This document shows positions 9,218-16,946 of a stretch of 64,000 bases of DNA, piece by piece. The notes under the pieces were generated by a model. It was not told the origin of the DNA and did not search any database. It saw only the letters and a list, made by a program, of their open reading frames with translations. Location: contig NZ_CP047146.1 in NCBI RefSeq assembly GCF_009834125.1, positions 744,001 through 808,000 of the forward strand. The letters are read 5' to 3'. This stretch comes from Streptomyces sp. GS7 (lineage in GTDB: Bacteria > Actinomycetota > Actinomycetes > Streptomycetales > Streptomycetaceae). Both the position numbers and the translations under genes were made by a program. The stretch's first letter is position 1; each line of letters begins with the position of its first letter.

Positions 9218-10462
9218 GTGAACAGCCCTGCCCACCGCGTCCGTTGGACCACCCTGGCCGCCTCCGGCACCCTGCTGACGGCCCTGGTCACGGGTACGGC
9301 CGCGCCCGCCCTCGCCGCCGGCCCGCGCCCGGCGCCCGCCGCCACCGCAACGCTGCCCAAGCTGGACCCGGCCGCGCTGAAGGCGGCCATCGGCGGCCTG
9401 CCGAACGCGGACGTCACCGGCGCGCTGGTACGCATCACCGGTAGCGCGGGCCACTGGTCGGGCACCTCGGGCGTGGGCGACCTGGAGACCGGTCAGGGCG
9501 TCCCGGCCCAGGCGCACATCCGGATCGGCAGCATCTCCAAGGTCTTCACCGCCACCATCGTCCTCCAACTCGCCGCCGAGCACCGGATAAAGCTGGACGA
9601 GCCCGTCCAGCACTACCTCCCGGGCGTCCTGCCCGCGAGCCTCCCGCCCGTCACGGTCGGCCAGTTGCTCAACCACACCAGCGGCCTGCCGCGCGGCGCC
9701 GCCGGCCCGGAATTCGGCGACGGCAGCCCGGAGTGGTTCGCCGCCAACCGCCTGAAGAGCTTCACCCCGCAGCAGGTGATCGATCTGATGGCAGGTCAGC
9801 CGATGGAGTTCGCGCCGGGCACCGCGCAGCAGTACAACGGCATGAACTACTACGTCGCCGGCGTGCTGATCGAGAAGATCACCGGCCACACCTTCGCCCA
9901 TGAGGTGCGGTCCCGGATCACCGGGCCCCTCGGCCTGCACGACACCTATGTTCCCGACGCCGACGACCCGCGCCTGCCGGGCCCGCACGCGCACGGCTAC
10001 CTGACGGTCAAGTCCGCCGACGGCACCACGCACCCGGTGGACGTCACCGAGCAGAGCCCCTGGCCCTGGGCCGAGGGCGGCATGATCTCCACCCCCGCCG
10101 ACCTGGACCGCTTCCTGACCGCCCTCCTCCGCGGCCGATTCCTCACGCGGGCCCAGCAGGCCGAGCTGTTCGCGGTCCCCGACGTCCCCAGCTTCCACAG
10201 CAGCCAGTGCCGCACCGAGGCGGACGCCGGCCGGGCCTGCATGACCATGGGCCTGATGCGGGTCAAGGCGACCAACGGCGTCGTGGTCTGGGGCAAGACC
10301 GGCTCCCGCCCGGGCTACACCAGCGGTGTGTTCGCCACCCGCGACCTCTCCCGCAAGATCGTCTACTCGGTCAACCCCACCAACCTCAACGGCGGCGAGG
10401 CGCGCTTCATCCAGCGGATAGCCGCCGCCTCCTTCGGCGCCATCGTCCCGACCAAGAACTGA
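9218..10462 (+). CDS. Secreted class-C serine hydrolase / D-Ala-D-Ala carboxypeptidase (R61-like)
   Basis: The product has 414 residues. The start is GTG 9218, seven bases after GGAGAG at 9205-9210; the in-frame ATG at 9203 contains the ribosome site. A signal peptide ends at about GTAAPALAAG. The SxxK nucleophile motif is GSISKVFTA and the third box is VVWGKTGSRPGYTSG. The fold order follows the R61 DD-peptidase. The usual YxN box reads QYNGMNYYVAG: if aligned by its tyrosine, the asparagine is replaced by glycine. It probably acts outside the cell on peptidoglycan or beta-lactam-like substrates; esterase activity is also possible in this family. Confidence 0.85.
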   Translation: MNSPAHRVRWTTLAASGTLLTALVTGTAAPALAAGPRPAPAATATLPKLDPAALKAAIGGLPNADVTGALVRITGSAGHWSGTSGVGDLETGQGVPAQAHIRIGSISKVFTATIVLQLAAEHRIKLDEPVQHYLPGVLPASLPPVTVGQLLNHTSGLPRGAAGPEFGDGSPEWFAANRLKSFTPQQVIDLMAGQPMEFAPGTAQQYNGMNYYVAGVLIEKITGHTFAHEVRSRITGPLGLHDTYVPDADDPRLPGPHAHGYLTVKSADGTTHPVDVTEQSPWPWAEGGMISTPADLDRFLTALLRGRFLTRAQQAELFAVPDVPSFHSSQCRTEADAGRACMTMGLMRVKATNGVVVWGKTGSRPGYTSGVFATRDLSRKIVYSVNPTNLNGGEARFIQRIAAASFGAIVPTKN

Positions 10463-10490
10463 CCCCCGAAGAGCCGGCCCGACACGAAGC

Positions 10491-10520
10491 GGCCTTACCG
10501 GTACCGCTACAGGTAAGGCC
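10491..10520 (+). terminator. Hairpin after the serine hydrolase gene
   Basis: GGCCTTACC (10491-10499) is the reverse complement of GGTAAGGCC (10512-10520), with a 12-base loop. It starts 28 bases after the stop of the serine hydrolase gene and is well placed to end its transcript. Confidence 0.75.
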
Positions 10521-10628
10521 GGTTGCCGGCCGCCTGCTCTTGTCCGCGAACGCCGCGCGCCGGGGTCAGCCGACCGCCCGCACCGCGTTACGGGGCGAGC
10601 AGCAGGGTGTCGGCGCGTTCCTTGGTGG

Positions 10629-10741
10629 CCGCACCCGTCGATGTCGGAAGTGGACGTCAAAGGCCACCTAGGAACGTTCCTAGGTGGCCTCTTTGCTGGT
10701 GCCCCCGGGCAGATTCGAACTGCCGACACCCGCTTTAGGAG
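10629..10741. other. Left attachment site (attL) with arm-like flank
   Basis: Bases 10699-10741 copy the 3' end of the tRNA-Arg gene at 34959-35031. Bases 10656-10741 (86 bp) are identical to 22798-22883, and the match continues with five mismatches back to 10629. The block includes a perfect 30-bp palindrome at 10661-10690, a tRNA terminator when read leftward. At 10636-10658 there is a diverged copy of the direct repeat that flanks element 1 elsewhere. This is the outer junction of the tandem array with the chromosome. Confidence 0.9.
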
Positions 10742-10823
10742 TTCGATCTGACCGCCTGTCCACCGTGCTGCGCGGGGCGGCCGTGGCCGTGTCAGACCGC
10801 ACCGTGCCGCCAATGTCCGCTGT

Positions 10824-10846
10824 CGTTGATGTCAGCCATGGATGTC
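10824..10846. other. Probable integrase arm-type site, element 1 left side
   Basis: CGTTGATGTCAGCCATGGAT (start of a 23-base site) matches 22778-22800 on the other side of the element at 20 of 23 bases. Each contains two GATGTC half-sites 13 bases apart. Paired direct repeats on both sides of the core are typical of arm sites bound by tyrosine integrases. A diverged third copy is at 10636-10658. Confidence 0.6.
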
Positions 10847-10864
10847 ACCTCACACCGGCTGGGG

Positions 10865-11098
10865 TCACTTGCGACGCTTGCGTGTCTTCGCCTTGCGTTC
10901 GGCTTCCTTGCGCTTCTCGATGGTGTACGACGACCACTCGCCACGGTGCAGGTTGCATCGCGACGCACCGACCATCGCCAGCCGCCGGCACCGAGTGCCC
11001 TTCTCCGTGAGCGCTCCACACCTGGACTGCGTACGAGCCACGTCTCCCACCCCCGGTCTCGACCCTCGTGCGGACCAGTGCAGGATTGCCGGGTACAT
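10865..11098 (-). CDS. Small cysteine-rich, lysine-tailed protein
   Basis: The product has 77 residues. It contains CGALTEKGTRCRRLAM-GASRCNLH: a C-x8-C-x9-C-x2-H spacing that looks like a small zinc knuckle. It ends in a strongly basic tail (EKRKEAERKAKTRKRRK), which suggests nucleic-acid binding. It is at the left edge of element 1, next to the attachment site. A GAGGA lies almost against the ATG at 11098, so a later start is possible. The family is not named. Confidence 0.5.
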   Translation of the reverse strand: MYPAILHWSARGSRPGVGDVARTQSRCGALTEKGTRCRRLAMVGASRCNLHRGEWSSYTIEKRKEAERKAKTRKRRK

Positions 11099-11360
11099 GT
11101 CCTCTGCGGAAGGCGGACTGCTTCGCGCAGTGGTGCACGGCGGCCCAAGGAGGTTGCTCGGGGGCGCACGCTTTCCAACTGTGGTGGTCCGGGGGGCCTC
11201 GGGCGGGGCCGTTCAGCTGCGTTCATGGGCGGCCGGTCGCCTGAGCGGCTACCGCCTCCGGTCCCGTCTGAACGATCGTTAACGGCGCTGAATGAGACGG
11301 AAACTGAGACGGACGGCGGGGCCCGGGCTCGCTAACATCTTCGCTGCTGAAGGGGGAGTC

Positions 11361-11690
11361 ATGGCACTGGTCCGCAAGGGATCACGACGGATCGTTGTCG
11401 ACGGCACGGCCTACCGCTGGCGGCTGCGAGGCAGGCCGACGTACCTCCAGGGCCTGGCCTGGTCACCGTGCACGTTCGCGGTCGAGCATGCAGACACGCC
11501 GGGCATGACGCTCGTGGTCACCACCGACCGGCCGCATTCGAGCAACTGGTTCGGTCGTGAGGCTGAGCCTGTACTGCCGTCCGATGTTGCCGCGGCTGTT
11601 CGGCTTGCCCTGCGTAAGGGTTGGACTCCGACGGCTCCAGGCTCCGCGTTCCACCTCGATGAGTCCGCCGGCTTCACGCCTTCCAACTAA
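11361..11690 (+). CDS. Hypothetical protein, AICE cargo
   Basis: The product has 109 residues. ATG 11361 follows a strong ribosome site (AGGGGGAG, 11351-11358). The sequence is a compact alpha/beta-looking protein (MALVRKGSRRIVVDGTAYRW) with no signal peptide, membrane helix or recognised motif. It stands alone on the plus strand between two non-coding stretches. Confidence 0.65.
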   Translation: MALVRKGSRRIVVDGTAYRWRLRGRPTYLQGLAWSPCTFAVEHADTPGMTLVVTTDRPHSSNWFGREAEPVLPSDVAAAVRLALRKGWTPTAPGSAFHLDESAGFTPSN

Positions 11691-12018
11691 CCGGCTGGGG
11701 AGAATCGTTGGTGCTGGTACCTCAGCCGACGACAGTCAGCCACGATGGCGGGTGCGTCAACGGATCAGGCGCGCGTGTGCCTCGCTGCACCCCTACGAGC
11801 CTTAGCCACGCTGTCCGGTGACGCCCGCCAGAGCACGGGCGCCGCCTTGGGCTCGTGTGGCTCACACCTGCGCTGATGGTTCGCCGACGTTCGCGCTCGT
11901 CCGCCGTTGTTCGTCGGCGTTGTCAGGCAGTTACTAACCTCAAGGTTGGCAGTAAGGGCAGCGAGTCGTACCGCAGTTGAGGCAGGATTGGCTGACTGCA
12001 CAAGCAGCGTGACTGACC
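11691..12018. other. Intergenic region upstream of the DUF262-HEPN pair
   Basis: This stretch of 328 bases has no supportable gene. The last 80 bases become AT-richer and contain TTGTCAGGCAGTTACTAACC, a stretch of promoter-like composition, followed by the near-palindrome AACCTCAAGGTT at about 11937. This is a reasonable place for the promoter of the defence-like pair, but neither element is certain. Confidence 0.4.
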
Positions 12019-13098
12019 ATGGAGACCACAGTGGCGAGCGAAGCGGAAATTGTTGAAAAGTTCAAGGTCGCCCAGAATGCTCTCGTAATTCAGGCGTCCG
12101 ATCTGTCACTGGAGACGGTTTCTCAGATGGCTCAGACCGGAGCTATCGATGTATCTCCTCAATTTCAAAGGCGTGAGCGTTGGGATGTTCGTCGTCAATC
12201 TGCGCTTATCGAATCCTTTTTGCTCAATGTGCCAGTTCCTCCCGTCTACCTATCGGAGGACGATTATGGAAGCTACTCGGTGATCGACGGCAAGCAGCGC
12301 ATCACCGCCATCCGTGATTTCATGACGGACGGGTTCCCTCTGAGTCCTCTTGATAGGTTCCATGAAATTAGTGGGTTGAGGTTCTCGGAGCTTCCCAGTC
12401 AGCTTCAGAACTCCCTCACCGTTCGCCCATATATTCGCGCCATTACGATCCTTAGGCAATCCGACCGGTCGACTAAATACGAGGTATTCCATCGCCTTAA
12501 CTCGGGTGGCGAGCCGCTCAACGCTCAAGAGATTAGGAACGTCATCTACCGGGGCGCGTTGAATGATCTCATTATGGAGCTGTCGGAAGCTTCCTTCCTT
12601 CGAAGGCAGCTTAAGATCCGGGACAATAAGTCGTCGGCCTATAATCTGATGGCGGATGCCGAGTTTGTTCTTCGGTACTTTGTTCTTGCCGAGGAGTGGC
12701 AGAGCTTCTCTGGTGACTATCGACATTCCATGGACGCCTTCATGGAGCGCAATGCTGGGATCAAGAAGAGTCAGATCAGCGCTTTGAGGGCCCAGTTCAA
12801 TAGGGCTCTCGAGTCATGTGAGGCGGTCTGGGGAGAGTACGCTTTCAAGCGGCCGGACGGTCAGGGTTGGCGTGACCAGGTGCTGGCAGGCATGTTTGAC
12901 GCACAAATGGTTGCTGTGACGCTGGCCGACGACCAGCGCATTACCTCGATGATTTCAAGAAAGGATGAGGTTCTGCAGGGTACGCGTGATCTGTTTACGG
13001 ACCCGCAGTTCGACAACTCTGTCAGGGTGTCTACTAACACCGCTTCGCGTGTGCATTATAGGATCGACAAGGTCTGGGACCTGGTCTCGTCTTTCTAG
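12019..13098 (+). CDS. DUF262 domain protein (GmrSD-N/ParB-like), first gene of a DUF262-HEPN pair
   Basis: The product has 359 residues. The DUF262 signature is clear: PQFQRRERWDVRRQSALIES (47-66), then PVPPVYL and YSVIDGKQRITAIRD (86-100). The Asp-Gly-Lys-Gln-Arg box is the ParB-like nucleotide-binding or nuclease core. The domain occurs in GmrSD and in many phage-defence loci. There is no C-terminal DUF1524 HNH domain, so activity probably depends on the partner encoded 21 bases downstream. Codon use is much less GC-biased than in the neighbours, which points to recent transfer. Alternative: an antitoxin or sensor subunit rather than a nuclease. Confidence 0.85.
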   Translation: METTVASEAEIVEKFKVAQNALVIQASDLSLETVSQMAQTGAIDVSPQFQRRERWDVRRQSALIESFLLNVPVPPVYLSEDDYGSYSVIDGKQRITAIRDFMTDGFPLSPLDRFHEISGLRFSELPSQLQNSLTVRPYIRAITILRQSDRSTKYEVFHRLNSGGEPLNAQEIRNVIYRGALNDLIMELSEASFLRRQLKIRDNKSSAYNLMADAEFVLRYFVLAEEWQSFSGDYRHSMDAFMERNAGIKKSQISALRAQFNRALESCEAVWGEYAFKRPDGQGWRDQVLAGMFDAQMVAVTLADDQRITSMISRKDEVLQGTRDLFTDPQFDNSVRVSTNTASRVHYRIDKVWDLVSSF

Positions 13099-13119
13099 GG
13101 AGAGGTCGGGGCTCCAGCA

Positions 13120-14049
13120 ATGTTTTGCCATGATGCTTTGCTTCGCAGGATTGAGACAATTCAGAAGGCGGCCAGTGATCCAATCTTGATCGACCGTTTA
13201 CTGACGGATGCTGAGCACAACGACCGGGCCAAGCTGTTGAGGAACGGTTTGATGGTTGTTGCGTTCACGTCTTTGGAGGACTTCATTCGCGCCCGAACCG
13301 GCGAACTCCTCGATCTTGTCAGCAGAACAGTGGTCCCCTTCTCTGAACTTCCTGCACTTCTGCGGGATGCCGCCACAATGGGTGCAATGAAAGCTGCTCG
13401 GGCCCGAGCAGAGATGGCTAAAAACTCTGGCGAAGACGCCCTGGCTTTGCTGCAGACTGCTGCTAGCCATGTGGCTAGTACTGCCGGAGGTTCACTGCAG
13501 CTGAGCCGCTACAGCCTAGGATACCTAGGGTCGAATGTGGGCAGTTCCGAGATCGCGAGTATCCTTACTGCGTTTAACGCTCAGGATGCATGGAATGAAA
13601 TATCACGCGTAGCAAGCCGCTGCGGCGCGGGTAGCCTGCCATTGAAGTCGGCATATGATCAAGCTATGCGTCTTCGTCACTCGGCTGCGCATAACCCAGA
13701 AGCTAACGTGCAGCCGCAGAATTTGCTGGACTTCTGCACTCAAGCGGTCTCTATCGCTCTTGGGTTCGATGTTATTGCGAGTAGAGCCGCGAGGATGCTT
13801 CGAGACGGAGATTCCGAACTCTTGGCTGGCAAGGTGAAGATTTCGGACGCTATAGAAATTAGATTTCTCGACGACGAGTCGAGAGGGCATGTTGAGCGGC
13901 GAGAGACAGTACAGCGAGCGCTTAGCGTGACAAAGGACCCGCAGGCGGCCTTGCAAAAGACTGTCCAGGGGGCTGGTAGGTTGCGCTCCCCAGTGGTATT
14001 GCGCGACAGGAGTGGCTTGCCTCGGAACTGGGTTATCACTGACTCCTGA
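13120..14049 (+). CDS. HEPN domain protein (RiboL-PSP-HEPN-like), likely RNase toxin/effector
   Basis: The product has 309 residues. The pattern AYDQAMRLRHSAAHNPEA places R186 and H191 in the R-x4-6-H active site of HEPN ribonucleases, inside an all-helical protein. The N-terminal segment FTSLEDFIRARTGELLD fits the RiboL-PSP-HEPN/MAE_28990-type families that recur beside DUF262. The gene begins 21 bases after the DUF262 stop. GGGAGAGG at 13098-13105 is rather far from ATG 13120. Low GC and a TTA codon (DRLLT, near 13198) set it apart from the host. The expected role is RNA cleavage in abortive infection or toxin-antitoxin function; this is inference from family and context. Confidence 0.75.
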   Translation: MFCHDALLRRIETIQKAASDPILIDRLLTDAEHNDRAKLLRNGLMVVAFTSLEDFIRARTGELLDLVSRTVVPFSELPALLRDAATMGAMKAARARAEMAKNSGEDALALLQTAASHVASTAGGSLQLSRYSLGYLGSNVGSSEIASILTAFNAQDAWNEISRVASRCGAGSLPLKSAYDQAMRLRHSAAHNPEANVQPQNLLDFCTQAVSIALGFDVIASRAARMLRDGDSELLAGKVKISDAIEIRFLDDESRGHVERRETVQRALSVTKDPQAALQKTVQGAGRLRSPVVLRDRSGLPRNWVITDS

Positions 14050-14138
14050 GCTTGTGAGAGATCGTGAAGCGAGCCACGTTGAGTAATTCGCTGATGCCGC
14101 GCGGGTCGGGCGGCCGGCGGGACGGAGGCAGGAGCGCA

Positions 14139-14159
14139 GGCCCGGCGGACGGCCGGGCC
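14139..14159. terminator. Hairpin downstream of the HEPN gene
   Basis: GGCCCGGC (14139-14146) pairs with GCCGGGCC (14152-14159) around a five-base loop. It lies between the HEPN gene and the converging minus-strand genes, so it could end transcription from either side. Confidence 0.6.
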
Positions 14160-14210
14160 GCGCGCGGTGAGCGGAGCGAGCCGCCTTGAACCAGTAGAGA
14201 AAGTTGTTAC

Positions 14211-14573
14211 TCAGTGAGGCGTGGCAGCTTTCGGTCGTGGTGTGAACTTATCGGCGCAGGCAGGGAGTTCGGCTGCCTCTCGGTGGGCCAGGCCGAGGAA
14301 GAGTACGGGGCGGGCGGTCCACTCGATGCGGGTGTCGCGATGGCTGACGGTGATCTCGTAGGGCGTGGTGTACGCGAGGGTCTCGATGGCGGCCACGTAC
14401 CCGCCGGACAGCCAACTCCGGGCGCATGCGGCCGCCTTGGGTTCGAGGGCTGAGGTGATCGTGCGGAGTGCGATGCGAATCCATCGGACGGCTTGGGCGG
14501 CGTTGTCGGCCTCGAAGGAGGCGAGTAGGACGGGGCCTCGGCGGTTGCTGGGCTCTGGGTCCAGCATTCGCAC
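14211..14573 (-). CDS. Hypothetical AICE protein, possibly 5'-frameshifted
   Basis: The product has 120 residues from GTG 14573, with the core NAAQAVRWIRIALRTITSAL and later IEWTARPVLFLGLAHREAAEL. It resembles the preceding gene (14611-14978) in layout: A/V-rich helix with Trp-Arg, then a WL..G motif, then a beta hairpin. So the two may be paralogues. An ATG at 14614 overlaps the previous stop as ATGA, but it lies in another frame, where it reads MTPATMPALRPGYWCECWTQ. That start is far more natural and suggests that a base was gained or lost near 14540-14560. The function is unknown. Confidence 0.5.
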   Translation of the reverse strand: MRMLDPEPSNRRGPVLLASFEADNAAQAVRWIRIALRTITSALEPKAAACARSWLSGGYVAAIETLAYTTPYEITVSHRDTRIEWTARPVLFLGLAHREAAELPACADKFTPRPKAATPH

Positions 14574-14610
14574 CAGTAGCCGGGGCGAAGCGCGGGCATG
14601 GTTGCGGGGG

Positions 14611-14978
14611 TCATTTCGTGTTCCATGCGGGGCTCACTGACAGCGTGTAGCGGGTGGCTTCGTCGTAGATCGTGAAGAGGTAGGAGTCGCCTCGGGCGAG
14701 GGTGAGCAGTGCGTACTCGTGGGCGGCGTGATCGCTGAGCCAGTGGCGGACCGGTCGGGCCGCCGGGGCGTCGAGTTGGTCGGTGATGTCGGCGGCTCGA
14801 CTGCGGAGCCAACGCAGTGCCAGGCGTGGAGTAGCCGTGGTGCGTAAGGCGAGGGGAGTGGAACGGCCCTCGTGGAGGGTGTGGGCGACGGCTTCGCACC
14901 GGTAGCCGACGCCGGCAGCAGCGCCAACAGCTGCTCGATCGCGGCCGATGCCGCACGGTGCTTGTCCGCCGCGGGCAA
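14611..14978 (-). pseudogene. Hypothetical AICE protein gene with probable frameshift
   Basis: From TTG 14978, just after GGAGGAAG, one frame reads PAADKHRAASAAIEQLLALL and then becomes low-complexity. From about 14920 the next frame reads GYRCEAVAHTLHEGRS and continues to the stop at 14611 (ending in SVSPAWNTK). Each half looks like real protein only in its own frame. A single-base deletion near 14915-14925 would explain this. The combined product would be about 120 residues. The stop overlaps the natural start of the downstream gene. Confidence 0.5.
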
Positions 14979-15088
14979 CTTCCTCCGACGAACTTAGGCA
15001 TTCGCCTGCACCAGCTAGGCGACTGCCCATATACTCGTGCATACAAGTTCCTTTCTGCTGGTAGGCCGCTATGGGTAGTGGGTTCGAG

Positions 15089-15520
15089 CTAGACGAGTTT
15101 CACGCCGTCGTGCGCTCGCACGGCGGGTGGCGAAGTCGCGTCAGGGGCGTCCAGGACGCGGATCGCGTACGCCTCGTCGGCGAATTCGGTGACTTCCTCG
15201 CGGGTGGCCCAGCGCAGGGCGCGGGTTTCCTCGCCGGTCGTGAGGGTGCCGTCGGTCGCTTCGCAGCGGAAGACCATCGAGACGATCAAGCCGGTCATGT
15301 TCTTGTAGATGCCGGTCAGGGCAGCCGGGAGGGCGATCTTGATGCCGGTCTCTTCGAGCACCTCGCGCTGGAGCGCTTCGGGGATGGTCTCGCCTGGTTC
15401 GAGTACGCCGCCAGGCGGTTCCCACTGGCCGTTGTCGCGGCGCTGGATGAGCAGAGCTCGGCCCCGGTCGTCAACGATGACTCCGGCGACGCTCACGGAG
15501 TGCGGACGCTCGGCGCTCAC
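15089..15520 (-). CDS. NUDIX hydrolase
   Basis: The product has 143 residues. The Nudix box GGVLEPGETIPEALQREVLE plus ETGI matches G-x5-E-x7-REVLEETGI completely. The fold starts VSVAGVIVDDRGRALLIQRR. NUDIX enzymes hydrolyse nucleoside diphosphates linked to another group; the substrate cannot be read. NUDIX genes divergent from the KorSA-type repressor are common in AICEs. The intergenic region shared with the repressor gene holds a TCTAG operator-like site. Confidence 0.9.
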   Translation of the reverse strand: MSAERPHSVSVAGVIVDDRGRALLIQRRDNGQWEPPGGVLEPGETIPEALQREVLEETGIKIALPAALTGIYKNMTGLIVSMVFRCEATDGTLTTGEETRALRWATREEVTEFADEAYAIRVLDAPDATSPPAVRAHDGVKLV

Positions 15521-15580
15521 GGAACTTCCATCCCCTTTGGCTGGCTAGGCTTCCCACCGTAGCAATTAGTGTCAGCCGCT

Positions 15581-15595
15581 CGTCTAGATACCTAA
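15581..15595. promoter_or_regulatory. Operator-like site before the GntR gene, element 1
   Basis: CGTCTAGATACCTAA lies 11 bases before the GntR start and overlaps the region of its ribosome site. It shares TCTAGA(T/C) with the sites at 16545 and 19697, so it is probably an autoregulatory operator for the element's repressor. Confidence 0.5.
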
Positions 15596-15605
15596 AGGAG
15601 TCAAA

Positions 15606-16394
15606 ATGCCCGCTCAGGGAACTGCCCTGCTCGGCGCGCTGGACCCCACCAGTGACCGCGCGGTGTTCCGGCAGATCGCCGACCAGCTCCGCGAGGCGAT
15701 CGACAAGGGCCGGTTCACGGAGGGCGACAAGCTCCCGTCCGAGACTGAGCTGGTGGAGCACTACGGCGTATCGCGGATGACCGTCCGCAACGCCCTGTCC
15801 GTCCTCCAGGGTGAGGGGCTGGTGGTCTCCGAGCACGGCAAGGGTGTCTTCGTTCGGCCGCGTCCGCCGGTGCGGCGGCTGGCCTCGGACCGGTTTGCCC
15901 GGCGGCACCGGGAACAGGGCAAGTCTGTGTTCACCGTGGAGGCGGAAGCCGCGGGGAGCCGGCCGGAGGTGGATGGCCTGGAGGTGAAGGAGGAACGCCC
16001 CTCCCAGGACATCGCCACGCGTCTGGGCGGGCCGCGCCGCGTGCTGGCTCGTCGTCGTCGTTACCTGCTCGACGGCCGGCCGGTCGAGTTCGCTACGTCG
16101 TACATCCCGCTGGACCTGGCGACCGGCACGCCGATCGCCGAGCCGAACCCCGGCCCCGGCGGCATCTACGCCAGGCTGGAAGAGCTGGGGCACCGCCTCG
16201 ACCACTTCGACGAGGAGATCCGCGCCCGGATGCCCTCGCCCCAGGAGATCAAGACGCTCCGGCTGGCTTCCGGCGTCCCGGTGATTCACCTGATCCGCAC
16301 CGCGTACGACAGCGAAGGGCGTGCGGTCGAGGTTTGCGACACGGTGATGGCTGCCGATGCGTATGTCCTGAACTACCAGCTCCCGGCTACCTGA
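15606..16394 (+). CDS. GntR/UTRA repressor, KorSA type
   Basis: The product has 262 residues. The N-terminal GntR winged helix (about 18-85) includes LPSETELVEHYGVSRMTVRN. The C-terminal UTRA domain (about 105-255) includes GPGGIYARLEELGH and RMPSPQEI. In pSAM2-type elements KorSA represses the activator of replication and transfer. This gene faces the NUDIX gene and is followed by an operator-rich gap before the SCO3933-like gene. A clear AAGGAG precedes ATG 15606. Confidence 0.9.
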   Translation: MPAQGTALLGALDPTSDRAVFRQIADQLREAIDKGRFTEGDKLPSETELVEHYGVSRMTVRNALSVLQGEGLVVSEHGKGVFVRPRPPVRRLASDRFARRHREQGKSVFTVEAEAAGSRPEVDGLEVKEERPSQDIATRLGGPRRVLARRRRYLLDGRPVEFATSYIPLDLATGTPIAEPNPGPGGIYARLEELGHRLDHFDEEIRARMPSPQEIKTLRLASGVPVIHLIRTAYDSEGRAVEVCDTVMAADAYVLNYQLPAT

Positions 16395-16448
16395 CGGCTA
16401 GGCGGATGGAACGCCGACGCGCTTCCACCTCCCTTCTCTGACGACTCG

Positions 16449-16558
16449 TACACACGAGACAGGGAACTCATATAGACGAGTAGCCGTCTCCATGTCATAG
16501 TGGTCGTCAGATTCCCGGGCCACCGGGAACGCAAGGCGGAGCTTGTCTAGATGACTAG
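16449..16558. promoter_or_regulatory. Operator region controlling the transfer/replication operon, element 1
   Basis: It contains CTCGTACACACGAG (near 16446-16459), TAGACGAGTAG (16472-16482) and GTCTAGATGACTAG (16545-16558). The last is an imperfect palindrome that recurs at 19697-19710. The position between repressor and regulator genes matches the KorSA operator/promoter region of related elements. Exact -35 and -10 boxes are not clear. Confidence 0.55.
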
Positions 16559-16584
16559 CTGTCGGCGGAGAGAAGGAGAAGACG

Positions 16585-16941
16585 TTGCGTTCCATCCGCG
16601 TGGAGACCTCGGCGGCCACGATCCTGCTGACTGAGGCTCCGGAGAAGAAGCTGAAGGACCGGCGGACCGGCGAGGTCGCCACCGACGCCAACACCGGCGA
16701 CGTGCTGTGGACGGTCGGGGTCGTCTACATCGAGGGCGGCGAGTCGTCGCTGGTCAAGGTGACCGTGCCGGAGACGGGGCTGACCGAAGGGCTGGCGGTC
16801 GGGGCGCCGGTCTCGCTGGCGGGGCTCGTGGCTCGGCCGTGGGAGTCCACGTTCAACGGGCAGGCGCGGCACGGCATCGCCTTCCGGGCCACGGCCGTGA
16901 TGCCCGCCGAGTTCCCTGTCCCGGCTGCGGCGGCGGCCTGA
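16585..16941 (+). CDS. SCO3933-like AICE regulatory protein
   Basis: The product has 118 residues. The start is TTG 16585, preceded by AAGGAGAAGACG; no better start is in frame. The sequence is beta-rich with AATILLTEAPEKKL, a VTVPETGLTEGL segment and FNGQARHGIAFRA near the end. It aligns along its length with the element 2 gene at 27150-27479. The family sits directly upstream of traB in many AICEs and is thought to be regulatory. The molecular function is not established. Confidence 0.8.
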   Translation: MRSIRVETSAATILLTEAPEKKLKDRRTGEVATDANTGDVLWTVGVVYIEGGESSLVKVTVPETGLTEGLAVGAPVSLAGLVARPWESTFNGQARHGIAFRATAVMPAEFPVPAAAAA

Positions 16942-16946
16942 TCACT

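Noticed and set aside
10523..10738. Short frame covering the left attachment site and ending in CPRADSNCRHPL
   Set aside because: This is the tRNA-Arg 3' end translated. The same artefact appears at the internal site.
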